DNA from: Capsicum annuum
Lineage: Eukaryota; Streptophyta; Magnoliopsida; Solanales; Solanaceae
Length of the DNA stretch: 64,000 nt
Assembly: GCF_002878395.1 (NCBI RefSeq)
Contig: NC_061115.1
Span: 211,374,639 to 211,438,638 of the forward strand
Direction of reading: 5' to 3'
Shown here: positions 35,275-47,640 of the stretch, one piece after another
Position numbering within the stretch: the first letter of the stretch is position 1
Layout: the number at the start of each line of letters is the position of its first letter
Notes under the pieces: generated by a model
What the model was told of the DNA's origin: nothing
Database searches by the model: none
The model's input: the letters and a program-made list of their open reading frames with translations, nothing else
Program-made: the position numbers and the translations under genes

Positions 35275-35437
35275 GATAATTTTGTCATTTTATGTCTTTT
35301 TCCCAAAGTAAATGATAGTGGGATTATTTATACCACCCAGAGCATGACATAACTTATCCCGGTACTATTTGTTAATTTCGAGATAAGTTATCTCAAATTT
35401 GAAACCAAACAAGGCATCAAAAATTTTATTCTGAAAT
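35275..35437 (-). mobile_element. Right arm of a foldback/hAT-like MITE
   Basis: On the minus strand it reads CCTTGTTTGGTTTCAAA, then GGGATAAGTTATGTCATG and ACAAAATTATCCTCC, matching the arm at 14743 in order. This arm also has no partner nearby, which suggests the two belong to one element split by later insertions. Confidence 0.5.
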
Positions 35438-36263
35438 TATTATTTTATTTCGAGTCTATGTATATTAATACGTTCCACCAACCGACCCCCATAGTGTACA
35501 CATTCATCATAGATTAAAAAAAGATTCAATTACTATATCTAATTATTTATTAGTACAGGATTTCTCAGTATTTGTTTCATATTTTCATGAACAATACAGC
35601 TGAGCCTGAGGGTAGGTTGACGCGTATAGAATGTTTAAGTGAAATGATTTTGAATGGACGAAGAAAATATTATCAAAATAAATAATTAAATTAAACATGT
35701 TCTAGGCAGCAACAATCTATATGACAAAGAAATCAATAATATATTTAAAAATTACTAAATTAAGAAAAAAAGAAAAAAAAATATTGATCTTTGAGTTATG
35801 ACTTTATTTCGGTTTTGATCATCTAAATTAAATATATTTAACCTTCAATTATTTCAAACATATGTACTGTCATAATATGTGGGTGTATGGAGATTCTGAA
35901 ACTTTATGTTATTTGCCAAATTAATGCTTAACTTATTGATGTCAAAACTTTTTATGATTGATTGATCAAAATTTCATAATTTTTTATAAAAAGAAATAGA
36001 AAAATAATTTTTCTAATGAAAATAGAAAAAAAAAATCATGAAAAACATTTCCGTTCATACCAAACGCACCCTAAAAGATATGCACATTGTGCTGGATTAG
36101 ATTCATATTTTATTGATTTTCTTTTTGTTTCTCGTCCCATGTCTGATATTTATTTTAGGGTTCATCAATTCAAAGACCAAAAAATTTCACTTTAAAAAAT
36201 AAAGTGTATTTCTTACAAAAGATGGCTCCATATATGAATTAATCAAGTTAGGTCAAAGACATC
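35438..36263. other. AT-rich spacer
   Basis: No gene, repeat pair or RNA gene was recognised here. Confidence 0.5.
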
Positions 36264-37920
36264 GATAAGCACTCAAACTTGTTGTCAAAATTTACTTAGA
36301 CACCTAGACTAAGGTTTGTTCCTATCAGACTCCTAAACCCCCCACATTTTGTTCCAATTGAGCCTTTTTTTCCCTATCAGCAAAATGCTCAAAGTGTGTG
36401 TTGCACACACGCGATGACGTGGCAAAACGAGCTAATTGGAAGCTGACACATGGCATTGTGGGTCCAATAATTATTTAAAATTAATTATAATTTTTTTTAA
36501 AAAGTATATAAAAATGGCATTGAGGAAAATATTAAAAAATAATTCTAAAATTATTTAAAAAATAAAAATAAAAAAATGATTATTTAAAAAAAATTATAAA
36601 TTTTTTTAAAAAATGAAATAAATTATTAAAAAATTATTTTTAAAAAAAATTAATTATTAAAAATAATTAGAAAATTTTTTAAAAAATGAAAATAAAAAAT
36701 GGCATTGAGGATATAAATTATGAAAAAATAATTATAAAATTATTTAAAAATAAAAAATTGATTATTTAAAAAAATATAAATTTTTTTAAAAATGAAATAA
36801 ATTATTAAAAAATTATTTTTAAAAAATAATTATTAAAAAAAAATTATAAAACTTTTTAAAAAATAAAAATAAAAAATTACGTTGAGGATCCAAATTATGA
36901 AAAAATAATTATAAATTATTTAAAAATAAAAATAAAAACTTATTATTTAAAAGAAATTTTAAAATTTTTAAAAATAAAAATAAAAAATTACATTGAGGAT
37001 CCAAATTATTAAAAAATAATTATAAAATTATTTAAAAATAAAAATTAATTATTAAAAAGAAATTATAAAAATTTTTAAAAGATGAAAATAAAACTCCCCC
37101 ACCTACCCTCAGCCCCCCCCCCCCCCAGTTCATCTGCTTCCCTTCCCCCTACCCCCAGCTCGTCTTCCCCCCCTCCCCGCCACCCCGACATATTACAAGA
37201 AAAAACCTTAATTTTCTTCTTAGCTTGATAATTAGTTTCCACCATATTCATGTCAACAAAATAGCAGCAATGGGGCGGGGTGAGGTACTATGAAACGATG
37301 AAGACGCAGAGTGGGATAGGGATATGAAACGATGAATAATATGTTGAAAATCCAACAATTCAAATGTAGCAAACTTTCATTTTTTCCGACACTCTAATGG
37401 CGGAAAAGAATAAGAATAACAACAAAATTTTTGTAAATCAAATTCAAAAGTAAAAACAAGAAAGAAGAAAAAGTAGAAAAAATGGTATAAGAATTAAGTT
37501 TAGCAAAAAAAAAAAATGAAGAAGAAGAATGGTGAAGAAGATGAAATGGAGAGACAAAAAAAATGAGTCCAGGGGTATCAGATGGGGTGTGGTTTAAATT
37601 GTGTTTTATTAAAAAAAAAAATTGGGGGTCCTCTAATGTTTTTTGTTTTATTAAAAAGTTTTTTTGGGGCCTTTGGTGTTTTAAAAAAAAATTGTTATTA
37701 AAATTTTTTTGGGGCTTTTAACGCCACTTAACATCTTTTTATTTGTAAATTAGTAAAAAAAATGTTCCTCACGTGCCTCCCACGATGGCATTGCAGGCGC
37801 AGTGCCACATAGGTAAAAAATGCCCAATTAAAATAAAATGTGGAGAGTTTAGAGATCTGATAAGAACAGATCTTAATTTAGATGTTTAAGTAAATTTTGA
37901 TAATAATTTGAGTTTCTATC
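36264..37920. mobile_element. Foldback (MULE-like) element with AT-repeat interior
   Basis: The left arm starts GATAAGCACTCAAACTTG and the right arm, complemented, GATAGAAACTCAAATTAT. Both continue with TCAAAATTTACTTA, then further inverted matches through a CACATTTT block and a short direct AATTG. The arms are about 110 bp or more. I found no matching target duplication. The interior has the AT repeats listed separately and a C-rich tract at 37093-37190. Confidence 0.55.
36500..37090 (+). repeat. AT-rich tandem repeat, variable unit
   Basis: Units are marked by GGCATTGAGG or TACATTGAGG at about 36516, 36701, 36879 and 36990 (spacings about 185, 177 and 111 bp), separated by AAAAATAATTATAAAATTAT-like text. 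Unit shrinkage points to unequal exchange or slippage. Confidence 0.7.
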
Positions 37921-38383
37921 GATGCGAGCATCAATTTATCATGAGCTTATACGAAGTGCATTGGAACGTGCTCTCCTAAGTGCATGTTACATCAATCATG
38001 GACTATGACATGTTTTAAACAAATGACATGATACTTACTGGTTAGTAAGGATTATATATTCGACTCCAATTTTTTTTGAATTAAAATAATAATTACTATA
38101 ATGGCGTCAGACTCTCAATTTTGAACCCAACAAGTAACACGACAGTAAATTCATATCTCAAAATTCAAACCCTTAATGTTTGATTAGAGATGAAAAACTC
38201 TTACCATTCCAGCACAATCATTAATAATCAGAGTTGCATAATATCATCCCTATCAAGGTTAAATTTAAGTAAAATTTAACTTGCACTTGGAAAAAAAAAG
38301 AGATGAAGAATATCTATTTTATAGAGGGATAAAACAAAAAAATTGTGAAAACCTATTTATAATCAACTTGGGTGAGATCGGCT

Positions 38384-39052
38384 TTAGCCGAGCTGATCAT
38401 GAGGAGCATTACTAGTCGAAGCGCCCGAAAGTAAGTCAGCTAAAGCACTCATGGCTCGAATTTGCATCTCTAGAGCCGCTATATAATCAGTGGCTTCTTC
38501 AAGAACTACCGGCAACGGCTGTTCCCGGCAGCCGGGAACAATATGGCTCAGAACCCGAGCCTTTTTTTGGAAAGCCGGTAAATACTTCATTCTCGGCTTC
38601 AACATACTGGCTCTCGGCTTCTTAGGAAGCCGGATAGTTGGGGAGGCAGCTATTTTCTGCCTCTGAGATAGCCTTTTGATGAACTTGAGCTTGAGCCGGT
38701 TTGTTAATATGGCTCGGCTCCATCTGGACCGTCCTTTAGCCGCTATGGCTAGGACTCTGTCTGCCACTTTGCGGACAGCTCGGTCCCCTTTGGGAGCCGA
38801 TGAGCTGGTTTGCGCTTGGTGTAGTGCTTTGAGTAGCTTGTAAGAATACACTTGTTGTTGGGATTGGGAATTCCACTCAGTAATATTAGAATCGCGATTG
38901 TTATTATTGTTGTTGCTGATGTTGTTGTGGTTGATAATATTATTTTGATTTTGATTTTTTGAGCTTGAACTTCTTTTCTTCTTTTTCCTTCTTGCTAAAA
39001 TTGATCTGTCTGAGGAAAATGTCATTGGATTCTTCGTCAGCATTGAAGCCAT
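38384..39052 (-). CDS. Atypical bHLH transcription factor (bHLH147-150/AIF-like)
   Basis: An intronless 222-residue coding frame. Residues 21-27 are a basic Arg/Lys run, probably nuclear-targeting. Residues 36-54 are an Asn-rich low-complexity stretch. Residues 64-84 read SQQQVYSYKLLKALHQAQ and onward. Residues 90-120 contain RAVRKVADRVLAIAAKGRSRW and SRAILTNRL, a conserved block of the group. Residues 158-205 form the HLH: LPAFQKKARVLSHIVPGC, then LEEATDYIAALEMQIRAM. The family (ATBS1-interacting factors and relatives) dimerises with other bHLH proteins and restrains brassinosteroid-driven growth. The His-Glu-Arg triad of DNA-binding bHLHs is absent from the region before helix 1, so a non-DNA-binding partner role is likely. 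The start ATG is the first in frame, and there are no lesions. Confidence 0.9.
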   Translation of the reverse strand: MASMLTKNPMTFSSDRSILARRKKKKRSSSSKNQNQNNIINHNNISNNNNNNRDSNITEWNSQSQQQVYSYKLLKALHQAQTSSSAPKGDRAVRKVADRVLAIAAKGRSRWSRAILTNRLKLKFIKRLSQRQKIAASPTIRLPKKPRASMLKPRMKYLPAFQKKARVLSHIVPGCREQPLPVVLEEATDYIAALEMQIRAMSALADLLSGASTSNAPHDQLG

Positions 39053-39420
39053 GCCCTGTAGATTTAGTCACATAAGGTACTCAACTAAGCAAATTTGAAA
39101 AACAGAAAAAATCTTGGAATGAAATGAGAATGGTAAAAGAATTTGAGCAAGATTAGGTGATTTGATACCCAATTCTAATAACATCGAAAATTAAGGTTGA
39201 CAAAGAAAATGATGTCATAAAACAAGTGATCAATCACAAAATTGCATTTGTACCTGATAAATAGGAGTAATAGTGTTGCAAAAGTTATTTCTATAACAAC
39301 TTTTATGATATGATTGATAATTTGGAAAACCAAGACAGAGAGGAAGAAGAAAGGTTTGGTCTAGTGTAGTTAAAAGGAATTAATGGACAGCACACCCTGG
39401 CTGCTTTTTAAAGGCAAGTT
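39053..39420 (-). promoter_or_regulatory. bHLH gene leader, 5' UTR intron and core promoter
   Basis: Three bases before the ATG there is an acceptor TCTACAG/GG (exon from 39055). A donor TTTATCAG/GTACAAA lies at 39254, giving a 198-nt leader intron. A TATA-like TTTAAAAAGC lies at 39412-39403, so transcription probably starts near 39375. All sites are read from sequence with no transcript support. Confidence 0.45.
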
Positions 39421-40339
39421 TTTATTTCGCACTCTCGTGTTTGGTATTCGTATTGAAGTTCTACTAATTTGAATTCGCACTGAATAAGACTTATTTCCTA
39501 GCAAATATTCTTCCGTATCCAAAACTTAAACTCGAGACTTTTAATTAAGGAAGAACAACTCATCCTTGCATCACATCCTTTGGTGATTTTTAAAGGCAAG
39601 CCAGTTGGGGCAAGTGCTAATATATGCTTTCAATTTGATGTTGTTATTTGTGTGAATATTTTATATTGATATAGCAAAATATTAGTATAACATAGTGTGA
39701 AAATCAATTGATTGTACTACTTTAACCTGGTAGACGAAAGACAAATTTTAAACTATATATTCAATGTATTAATTTGATTGGGCTCAAAATTTAATCAAAA
39801 TAAAAATGTTTGAATCTAATAATTCAAAGCTAAAAGTGTATATAGCATACCAAATCTTTATGATTTAAAATATGTCATGTCATTCATAAATTTATTTATA
39901 AATTTGGTTAAAATTCATAATTTTTATTTTTTTAAAATTACAAAATGAAAATTCAAACTCTACCTCCACCGCAAAACTTATTTTCTGCAATATAATTGTT
40001 TCTATATATATATATATAATATAAAACTATTGGTTTTTTCAGAGGGATTATTTATGCTTTTTTTTTTTTTTGGGTGGTGGACACTTGTGCTCCATAATTT
40101 CTGTAACGGCACCGCAAACTGTCCCTCCATGATTTCTATAGGACATATCTTCCTACATCTAATCATGATGCCTATTTCTTTTTTTTTTTTTTTTAAATAT
40201 CAAGTTATATATGACCTGAAAGTGACGGATTCAAGCCTTTACTAGAAATGAAATGTAAGTCTGCATGCAATATATCCTTATGGTAAGATTTTTTTTTGAA
40301 TCTTGTACAAAACAAAAGTTTTAATACACTGTATTATCC

Positions 40340-40383
<44 letters not shown>

Positions 40384-40921
40384 AACAAAGTATAACATAT
40401 TTATATATCCATATTGTTAGTATAATTTAATAATCGTAAAAATTACTAATTACATACTTGTCATAAGTATAACATATTTATATACTCATATGTATCAGAT
40501 GTTTAAATTTGACCTTAGCTGGTAAGCTCACTACAATTTTAAAAATGCATATTTAGACATTTTAATTTGATCTCAACTGACAAGTAAACACTTTAAATCG
40601 TCATCATGTATTATGCATCGAGGACACGAACACTGACATGACATATAAATTTCAAAGATATATATAGAGGATCATTTTATAAGCTGGGACTATTCAATTG
40701 ATATAGTGAAGACGAGCTGAAGGTATTTACTTACTGAGTAAGGCCAAGTTTGAACGTATATTTCTATAATATGCTGAGAAATTATTACGATTACTATATA
40801 AGTGATACAACTTCTCTTGTTCAACCTTAAAAAATCGTATATATATTTTTTAAAACTGTGGCCATGCATGTAATATGAGTAGATCATGCAATTCACATGG
40901 AGCAGTTACATTTTACTGAGG
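39421..40921. other. AT-rich intergenic sequence upstream of the bHLH gene
   Basis: No gene was recognised. The interval holds T-runs (near 40060 and 40180) and a (TA)n microsatellite at 40342-40382. Confidence 0.55.
40342..40382 (+). repeat. (TA)n microsatellite
   Basis: About 20 uninterrupted TA units. Confidence 0.95.
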
Positions 40922-41316
40922 ACATGACTCTATATAGGAAGGTATGGAGGACGCCAATTAGGTTAGACGACCAGAGCATGTGGCTGGGTCGTAGTCAGTA
41001 GTTAATAGAGCTTTGGGATAGCCGGACCCGTAGTCTTAAGGCTAGGTTCTAGGTTGGAGCTGCTAGTAGGAGGGTATGGGGGTAGGGGTGCCTTTGGTTC
41101 GTTAGTGTAGGGGTATTACTTTGTAGGTGTCTTATTTCTGTTATTCCATCTTGTTTCATCTTATATTACGAATTTGTTTATTATTCTTAGTCTTGAGCCG
41201 TGGGTCTATCAAAAACAATCTTTTATTTTTCTAAAGGTAGTGGTATGGACTGCGTATATTTTACCCTTTTCAGACCTTATTATGTGAGAATACATTGGGT
41301 TTGTTTTTATAGTATT
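40922..41316 (+). mobile_element. 5'-truncated RTE-type LINE, 3' end
   Basis: It begins with ATGACTCTATATAGGAAGGT and ATGGAGGACGC, which resemble the last coding stretch of plant RTE LINEs. It continues through a GC-richer 3' UTR and ends with CTTGAGCCGTGGGTCTATC, GGTATGGACTGCGTA and ACATTGGGTTTGTT. The last part is the tail shared with TS-type SINEs. No flanking duplication was found. Confidence 0.6.
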
Positions 41317-42525
41317 AGTTAGTTTATTCTAAAAGAAATAAAAAAATTTAAAAATAATAGAAATGAAAAACAACTTGATGTCCACTCATAGTGGTGAGAC
41401 CCAGCTGTTCCATTGCTAGAAATTTTATAGTACCAGCAACTTTATTACGTTACTACTACAATTTTGTTAACCTAGTAATAGAGATGGATTGAGAGTTTTA
41501 ACTCATGAGTTTGATTCGAATTTTTATTAAAATTCTTTTGTTTACTTAAATTATAAATAATGATTGTATTTAGTAATAAATTAATAAATTTTTTAATATA
41601 TAAATGAGTTTGAGTTTAAGTTAAAACTATTGAGTTTGAATGAATGTCTTTTGTGTTCTAGGTTGTTGACTTTAGCATCAAGGGTGGAGTTAGGGTGTCG
41701 CAAGGGGATTCAGATGAACCTAATTCGTCGATGTTATAGTTTTTGTTCTTTTTTAATTAGATTAGGTATAGAGAAAAGGAAACGGGGAGACGGTTATAAA
41801 GTAGAAAATTGAATTCTCACCGAGAAAATAAAAGATCATGCAGTCAACCGGTTGCTAAAATTTTTGATATTTCGATACTATACTTTTTTTAATTTTTTCT
41901 CATATATCTACTTTTTTATATTGAATTTTTGTTAGTGAAAATTCTGATTTCACTATTGATCGCACATTTTGAAATTATGACGTTCTTAAAAGTTCAAAAA
42001 TTAATTAATTATGTCAAAGTAAACGATGAATTGAAGCGACATAAACAGTAATGACAAAAATAATATGTTGAATGGAGGCATGATTAGTACTTTGGTTTAA
42101 AATAATTGTATAAAACATTTGCTGTAATCATGATCCTAATCCACAATCTCAAACCAAATCATTGGTACCCATGTGTATTTCCTTAACTTTATCAAGGCAT
42201 AATCTATAGATAAACATTTTTATTCGTGTCTCAATTAATCATTGAAAACTTTAATTTTTAATATACAATATCAAGATGTTTTAACTTGTCTTCACATGTT
42301 AATTAATTATTTAGATATTTTTAAAACTTCTGTGTTACGTCAATGTCAATATTAAGTGTCCACAAACTAGAACACATAATATACACAGGGAAAGAAAAAA
42401 TAACAAGATTTTATTTAAGATAAGTAGGAAGGTTTAATAATCAATTACTATTAAATTAAAGTGTAACCGTTCACTCTCAAAAATTGAAGTGATTGCTTTT
42501 ACATATCAATCAATTACAATATATA
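41317..42525. other. AT-rich intergenic sequence
   Basis: No gene was recognised. Around 41680-41720 the text GCAAGGGGATTCAGATGAAC matches, in reverse, a segment near 25075-25110 in the CACTA element (GATTCAGGTGAACCCCCTTG), which indicates a shared dispersed repeat. Confidence 0.45.
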
Positions 42526-45299
42526 TCTATATAAAGGAGAAACTTGGGGCTGCTAATGTGGCATACCTAAGAATCAAGGAATGTCATTTATCTTTTATTT
42601 AATTTTTTTGAGCTTTATTTTAAATTTTTTTCTTATTTATAAATTTATAAAATACTATTAATTAATGATACTAAAGTGTTTAAAATCATTATCTCATTAA
42701 TCATGTCCATTTATAATATTCATTAAAAAGTATACATATTCAAGAAAATGAAAGATGAAAAGATCAAAAATTATTCATTTTCTAAAGCTGATTTATTCTT
42801 GGCTTATAAAATAAGAAAGATTTTAGTATTTGTGACCAACAACAATGTCATTCTTAACTTTACTTCTTTTCTTCTTCTTTGAAATGTGATTTTTTTAACA
42901 AAAGTGAAAGAAAAAAGTCATGTAATAATCTTTTTTCCAACAATAATGAGATCCTCAACATTGCATCATCTTCTTCTTCTTTAAAATGTGATTTCTTTAA
43001 CAAAAGTGAAAGAGAAAGGCTATGTAATAACTTTTTTTCTCTTAAACACAGTCTTTTTGACAAGATGTTGCACTGTAATTTTTCCTCTAAGGAGATATAT
43101 ATTACAAAAAAAAATTATTGAATTGAGAAATATATAAGAAAAGTGATGATGTTTCAAGGTGCAAGAAGAATTATTTGGAGAAAGAAATTGGAAGGTGCAA
43201 GAAGAATTATTTGGAGAAAAGAAATTGAAAATAAAATATTGCATTGTAATTCATCTTATAAAGAGATATATACTGAGAATTGAAAGTTGATTTTGGATGA
43301 GAATTTATAAGAAAAGTGGTGGTTGTTTCAGGGGCAAAAAGTATTATTTAGAGAGAAAATTAATTTATTTGGGGAGTTTATACCAAATTATGAGAAGAAC
43401 AAGGAGAAGTTTATTTTGTAATTTAATTTAAAAGTTGTCAAAATTAGTGCTAATTATTTCTTTCCATTTCGTTGTTATTCATTTCTTTTTTACCTTTCCA
43501 AGTTTATCTTGTAATTTAATTAAAAGTTGTCAAAATTAGTGCCAATTATTTCTTTCCATTTCGTTGTTATTCATTTCTTTTTTTTTTTTTTAACTTTTCC
43601 TTAAAATATTTTTTACTGGGAATTGAAAGCTGATTTTGGATGAGAAATTATAAGAAAAGTGATGGTTGTTTGAAGGGCAAAAAGAATTATTTAGAGAAAA
43701 AATTAATTTATAGAGTTCATATCAAATTATGAGAAGAACAAGGAGAAATTTATTTTGTAATTTAATTTTGCCAAAATTAGTGTTAATTATTTCTTTCCAT
43801 TTAGTTGTTATTCATTTCTTTTTTTACCTTTCCTTAAAATATTTCTTTTTCATTTTTCCTTATGTATCTCCATTTAAAATTAATATCCACAACTTAAATT
43901 TAGAATATAATAGATGACAGTGCATGGTCAATTATTGTAATCTTCTTACCTTTTAGATTTACACAAAATAAATTTATGGATATCTATCCATATTAATTAA
44001 AATATATTTTAATTATTCATTATTCTTTATCAATAGCTGAGTACGTAGATAAGGTGATATGACATCTCTTTATGATAAAGAAATTATTTTTTATTTTTAA
44101 TTATTTTATTTTAAAAATTATATCCACAACTCACACCTTTTTATCTTCATAAAGACGACAATTTAAAAGATAGAGTATCATTTTTTTACTAACAAGAATA
44201 GAATATTATTTATGATCAAATTTAAAATGAACTGAAGGAAAGATATTCTCTGCTATATGCTTGGCGCTTGCAAAGATAACTAATTAATGGACATCTATTT
44301 ATTTTACTACGCATTATTTTTACAATATTTATTTATTCTCATAGTGCCTTATATTTTCTTATGTTAATATGGAACTAATGTTGTCTTATCTTGCCTTATT
44401 TATTCTTCTATTGCCTTATGTGATTCCCACACGGTGTTAATGTTAATATGAAATTAATATGGAATTAAAACTGATCAAATTAATGATGGTCTATTTACTT
44501 TCCTTAATTACCTTATGTTAATATGAAAATCAATGTAGTAATAGTTGTTATTTAAGTGGTAGTCTCTTCATTTTTAAATAAACGTTTTTTGACTTGGATA
44601 ATTTTTAATAAATTGCCCACTTTAGAAAATTATAAATAATTTCATTAATTTATTATTAATTAAATTTATATCTTTTTAAATTGACAATTATTACTATGTT
44701 GAAACTCAAGGGCATCTATGATCAAAATATTTTTAAAGATATAAACTACATTTATTTAGGAACAAAGTCACAACTTAAAACAAACACTTATAAAAGAATC
44801 AAGGAAAATAATTAAATTTCACTGCATATAAATATTAAAATATGAAAAGTTATGACATTTAATAACATTTTACCATATCAGCTCAATGACATATAAATAT
44901 ACTTACTCCGTCCATTTTAATTATTCAATATACTAAAACTAAATGTTCTGTTAAAAAAAAATGACTTACTTTTCTTTTTAGTACGTTTCAAAAATAATGA
45001 TATTCTTTCCTTTTTAGTGCGTTTCAAAAAGAATGATTCTTTTCCTTTTTAACAACATTTTAATTTTAATTTTTCACGTGATATGTTTAAGACCACAAAA
45101 TTTAAGGATATTTTGGTACATTTAACATAATTTTGATTTAAAAAAAAAAAACTTTGTATCATGTTAAACTAATTCTTTTTAAAATAGAAAGAGTAATAAT
45201 ATACTTTAGTTAACACTTCAAAGTATTTTAAACTTGAACCAAATTTTTTTTAAAATATTATAAAATCTAATTCGCGAGAAGCGCGAGCAAATTCACTAG
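42526..45299 (+). mobile_element. Non-autonomous Helitron, plus strand, 2.8 kb
   Basis: It starts TCTATATAAAGGAGAAACTT after an A, and ends CTAG before a T (45296-45300). A perfect hairpin TCGCG-AGAAG-CGCGA (45272-45286) ends nine bases before CTAG. Insertion between A and T, the absence of inverted repeats and the 3' hairpin are diagnostic. No Rep-helicase is encoded. The interior carries internal duplications: a block at 42880-43030 with TTTAACAAAAGTGAAAGA occurs twice, and a block with CAAAATTAGTG and TTTCTTTCCATTT occurs three times at 43430-43830. Confidence 0.75.
44907..45193. mobile_element. Stowaway-like MITE nested in the Helitron
   Basis: Left end TACTCCGTCCATTTTAATTA. The right end, complemented, reads TATTACTCTTTCTATTTTAA. 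The arms are diverged and the boundaries approximate. Confidence 0.4.
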
Positions 45300-45370
45300 T
45301 GTATATATATAGGAGGATTTTAGTCCATCCTATATGGCATGCCTTAAAAGTCTTCATTGCTATTTATCTT
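45300..45370 (+). mobile_element. Possible second Helitron 5' end
   Basis: Directly after the CTAG/T boundary comes TATATATATAGGAGGA, TTTTAGTCCATCC and TATATGGCATGCC, which resembles a Helitron 5' start. No matching 3' hairpin was located further right, so it may be truncated. Confidence 0.35.
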
Positions 45371-45587
45371 TTTTGTAGTGTTTTTGAACATTAATTGAGT
45401 TTTCTCCACATTTTAAAATTCTTTTTGGGCTTCTAAAATATCTTTTAGTCCATGACCAATACCCCAGTTGGTCTTATACATGTGACCCGCTATCAGAAAA
45501 AGAATTGCAATAGCTAAATGGTGATGGGCAATATCAGTCAGTAATATATCTAATTAAAAATAATAAGTAGTGGACTTAAATAGCAAT

Positions 45588-45773
45588 TAATAATAGTACT
45601 ATAATGAAAAAGCTATTCCTCATGTTAATGTAATCGAAGAAAGAGAACCAGGAGGTTACATAATCAACATTTATTTCATTTAATAATAGTACTATAATGA
45701 AAAAGCTATTCCTCATGTTAATGTAATCGAAGAAAGAGAACCAGGAGGTTACATAATCAACATTTATTTCATT
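45588..45773 (+). repeat. Perfect 93-bp tandem duplication
   Basis: Units 45588-45680 and 45681-45773 appear identical, starting TAATAATAGTACTATAATG. Their identity points to a recent event or an assembly duplication. Confidence 0.9.
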
Positions 45774-47394
45774 GCAATTTTAAAATAAAGAGAATTTGAA
45801 GAGTTTATTAAATAAATTTAATTTAGACTAAAATCACTGAATCAATTTAATGCAAATGAATTTTATCTACAAAAAGGTTCATGCTATAAAATGAACAGCA
45901 AAACGAAACTTTTTCTAAGGTTACTCAAAAATTATTTTTTTGTCTTGAATGTTGCGCTTTGATTTGTATGTGTTTTGTGACTCTTTATATTATGAACATA
46001 TCATTGGTTGCTATATGTAATGCTAGAATTATAGAAACATATGAAAAGAAGTTGCTACATGATGGTATTGTAATATACTTATATTGGTTGAAAAAGAAAT
46101 TCTCAAAAGCTATTGTTCAAAGATGAGCAACCTTTCTTGGTTCCTTTTGAACTTAATTACTTAGTATCTTGCATGTGTAACAGTTTTTTCTGTTTTCGCG
46201 CGACCCTCCATGTCCACTCCAATGATTTTCTTTTTTTTTGCACTTTGTTATTTTTCTAGATTGGATAGGTTTTCTTACATGTATTATTCTTGTAAAAACA
46301 ATATTTTCATATACTTTATGATGATTTTATTTTACTATTGAAATATTTTGTATTATACATGAAGAAATTAATGAGATCCACTTATAATGTATCCATATTA
46401 TTATGTTATGTTGGTATTTTTTGCAGTCCTAATGCATCAATGAAATTTGTAATAAAAGATTAACCAATTAGTGTGACATATTTCTTTGACTCTTGATAGA
46501 ATATTCTACTTTTATATAAATCCTTGATAAAAATTTTAATCCATGAAAATGAGTAGTAAGAGTGTTCAGTGAATAGAGAGATATTCAATTATGTATTGGA
46601 GTGGAGTACGAATTGAATTACTCTAGATAGCTAATTCTCTATTGTACGAAGTGAATTACTTTAGATAGTCAATTCTCTATTGAATTTTTAAGTGAATATA
46701 AACTGTCATATTTGTTGAAGTAGTTTAGTTAAATATTTCTTGATTTCTACTCAATAATTATAACTTAGTTATTAGGGTATAAGAGTAAAAAAAAAAAATA
46801 CATCTTCAATCATCGGTATTTTAAGAGTTGTGCCAAATGTAAAGGGGCTAAGTATTTTGAAACGCCGAAAGTACTTATATAGAATTAAAAAGCCACTACC
46901 CGTTTTCAAGTTCTTCATATTTGACTTTTATTTTGGTATATTTGTGCATTCAATGAGTCGATAAAGTTGTTTGATTTGACAAAAATTTTAATTTTATTAG
47001 GATAATCTCATGGTTTGACTTGAAGTATCTAAATCTAAAATTTCCTTTGCAATAATTCTTGTTTTTGTTATATCTTTTTAAAGTCTTTTTTTTTTTCGTG
47101 AAAATAAAGTTTGAGTTCATATTTAGGATACAAATTTATTTGCAGTTTTATGAAGGTGAAATTCTTACTAAATAAATCTTAAATATCTTTTGAATATGCA
47201 GATTATATATGGAGCCACATCTAAATTACTTGATTTGGTTTAAATGATCGTTTACCGTGATAAATGATTGACATAATTACCTAGAGTACGAAAATTATTT
47301 AGTCAAAAGTCTTACATTATCTCTTCCAACCTTTATATGATACCTCTTTTTGATGAAGAAATACAATTATCTTTTTTTTTTTTTTTTTGAGCTT
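45774..47394. other. AT-rich intergenic sequence
   Basis: Nothing recognisable as a gene. There is a short internal repeat near 46600-46690 (GAATTACTCTAGATAGCTAA and GAATTACTTTAGATAGTCAA). Confidence 0.5.
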
Positions 47395-47412
47395 TTCTCT
47401 ATTTTTCCTTCG

Positions 47413-47572
47413 CTTCTGTGCTTTACTATGTGTTTGTGTGGTATCTTGTGCCTTGAGTCGGGGGTCTATCGGAAACAGCCTTTCTACTTCTTCAGAGGTA
47501 GAGGTATGGATTGCGTACATCTTACCCCCCCAGACCCCACTAGGTGGGAATACACTGGGTTTGTTGTTGTTG
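47413..47572 (+). mobile_element. RTE/TS-type retroposon 3' tail with target duplication
   Basis: A 160-bp insert containing GGGGTCTATCGGAAACAGCC, ATGGATTGCGTACATC and a GTTGTTGTTG tail. Perfect 18-bp duplications TTCTCTATTTTTCCTTCG flank it at 47395-47412 and 47573-47590. The TTG-repeat tail and long target duplication identify LINE-driven retroposition. Confidence 0.85.
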
Positions 47573-47640
47573 TTCTCTATTTTTCCTTCGTTAATGTGCT
47601 ATGGTCCTTTTAACTTTCTTGATTATATTAATTATATAAT

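Noticed and set aside
42860..43121. Open frames with repeated KCDFFNKSERE-like text
   Set aside because: They arise from an internal Helitron duplication, have no start context or homology, and read on both strands.
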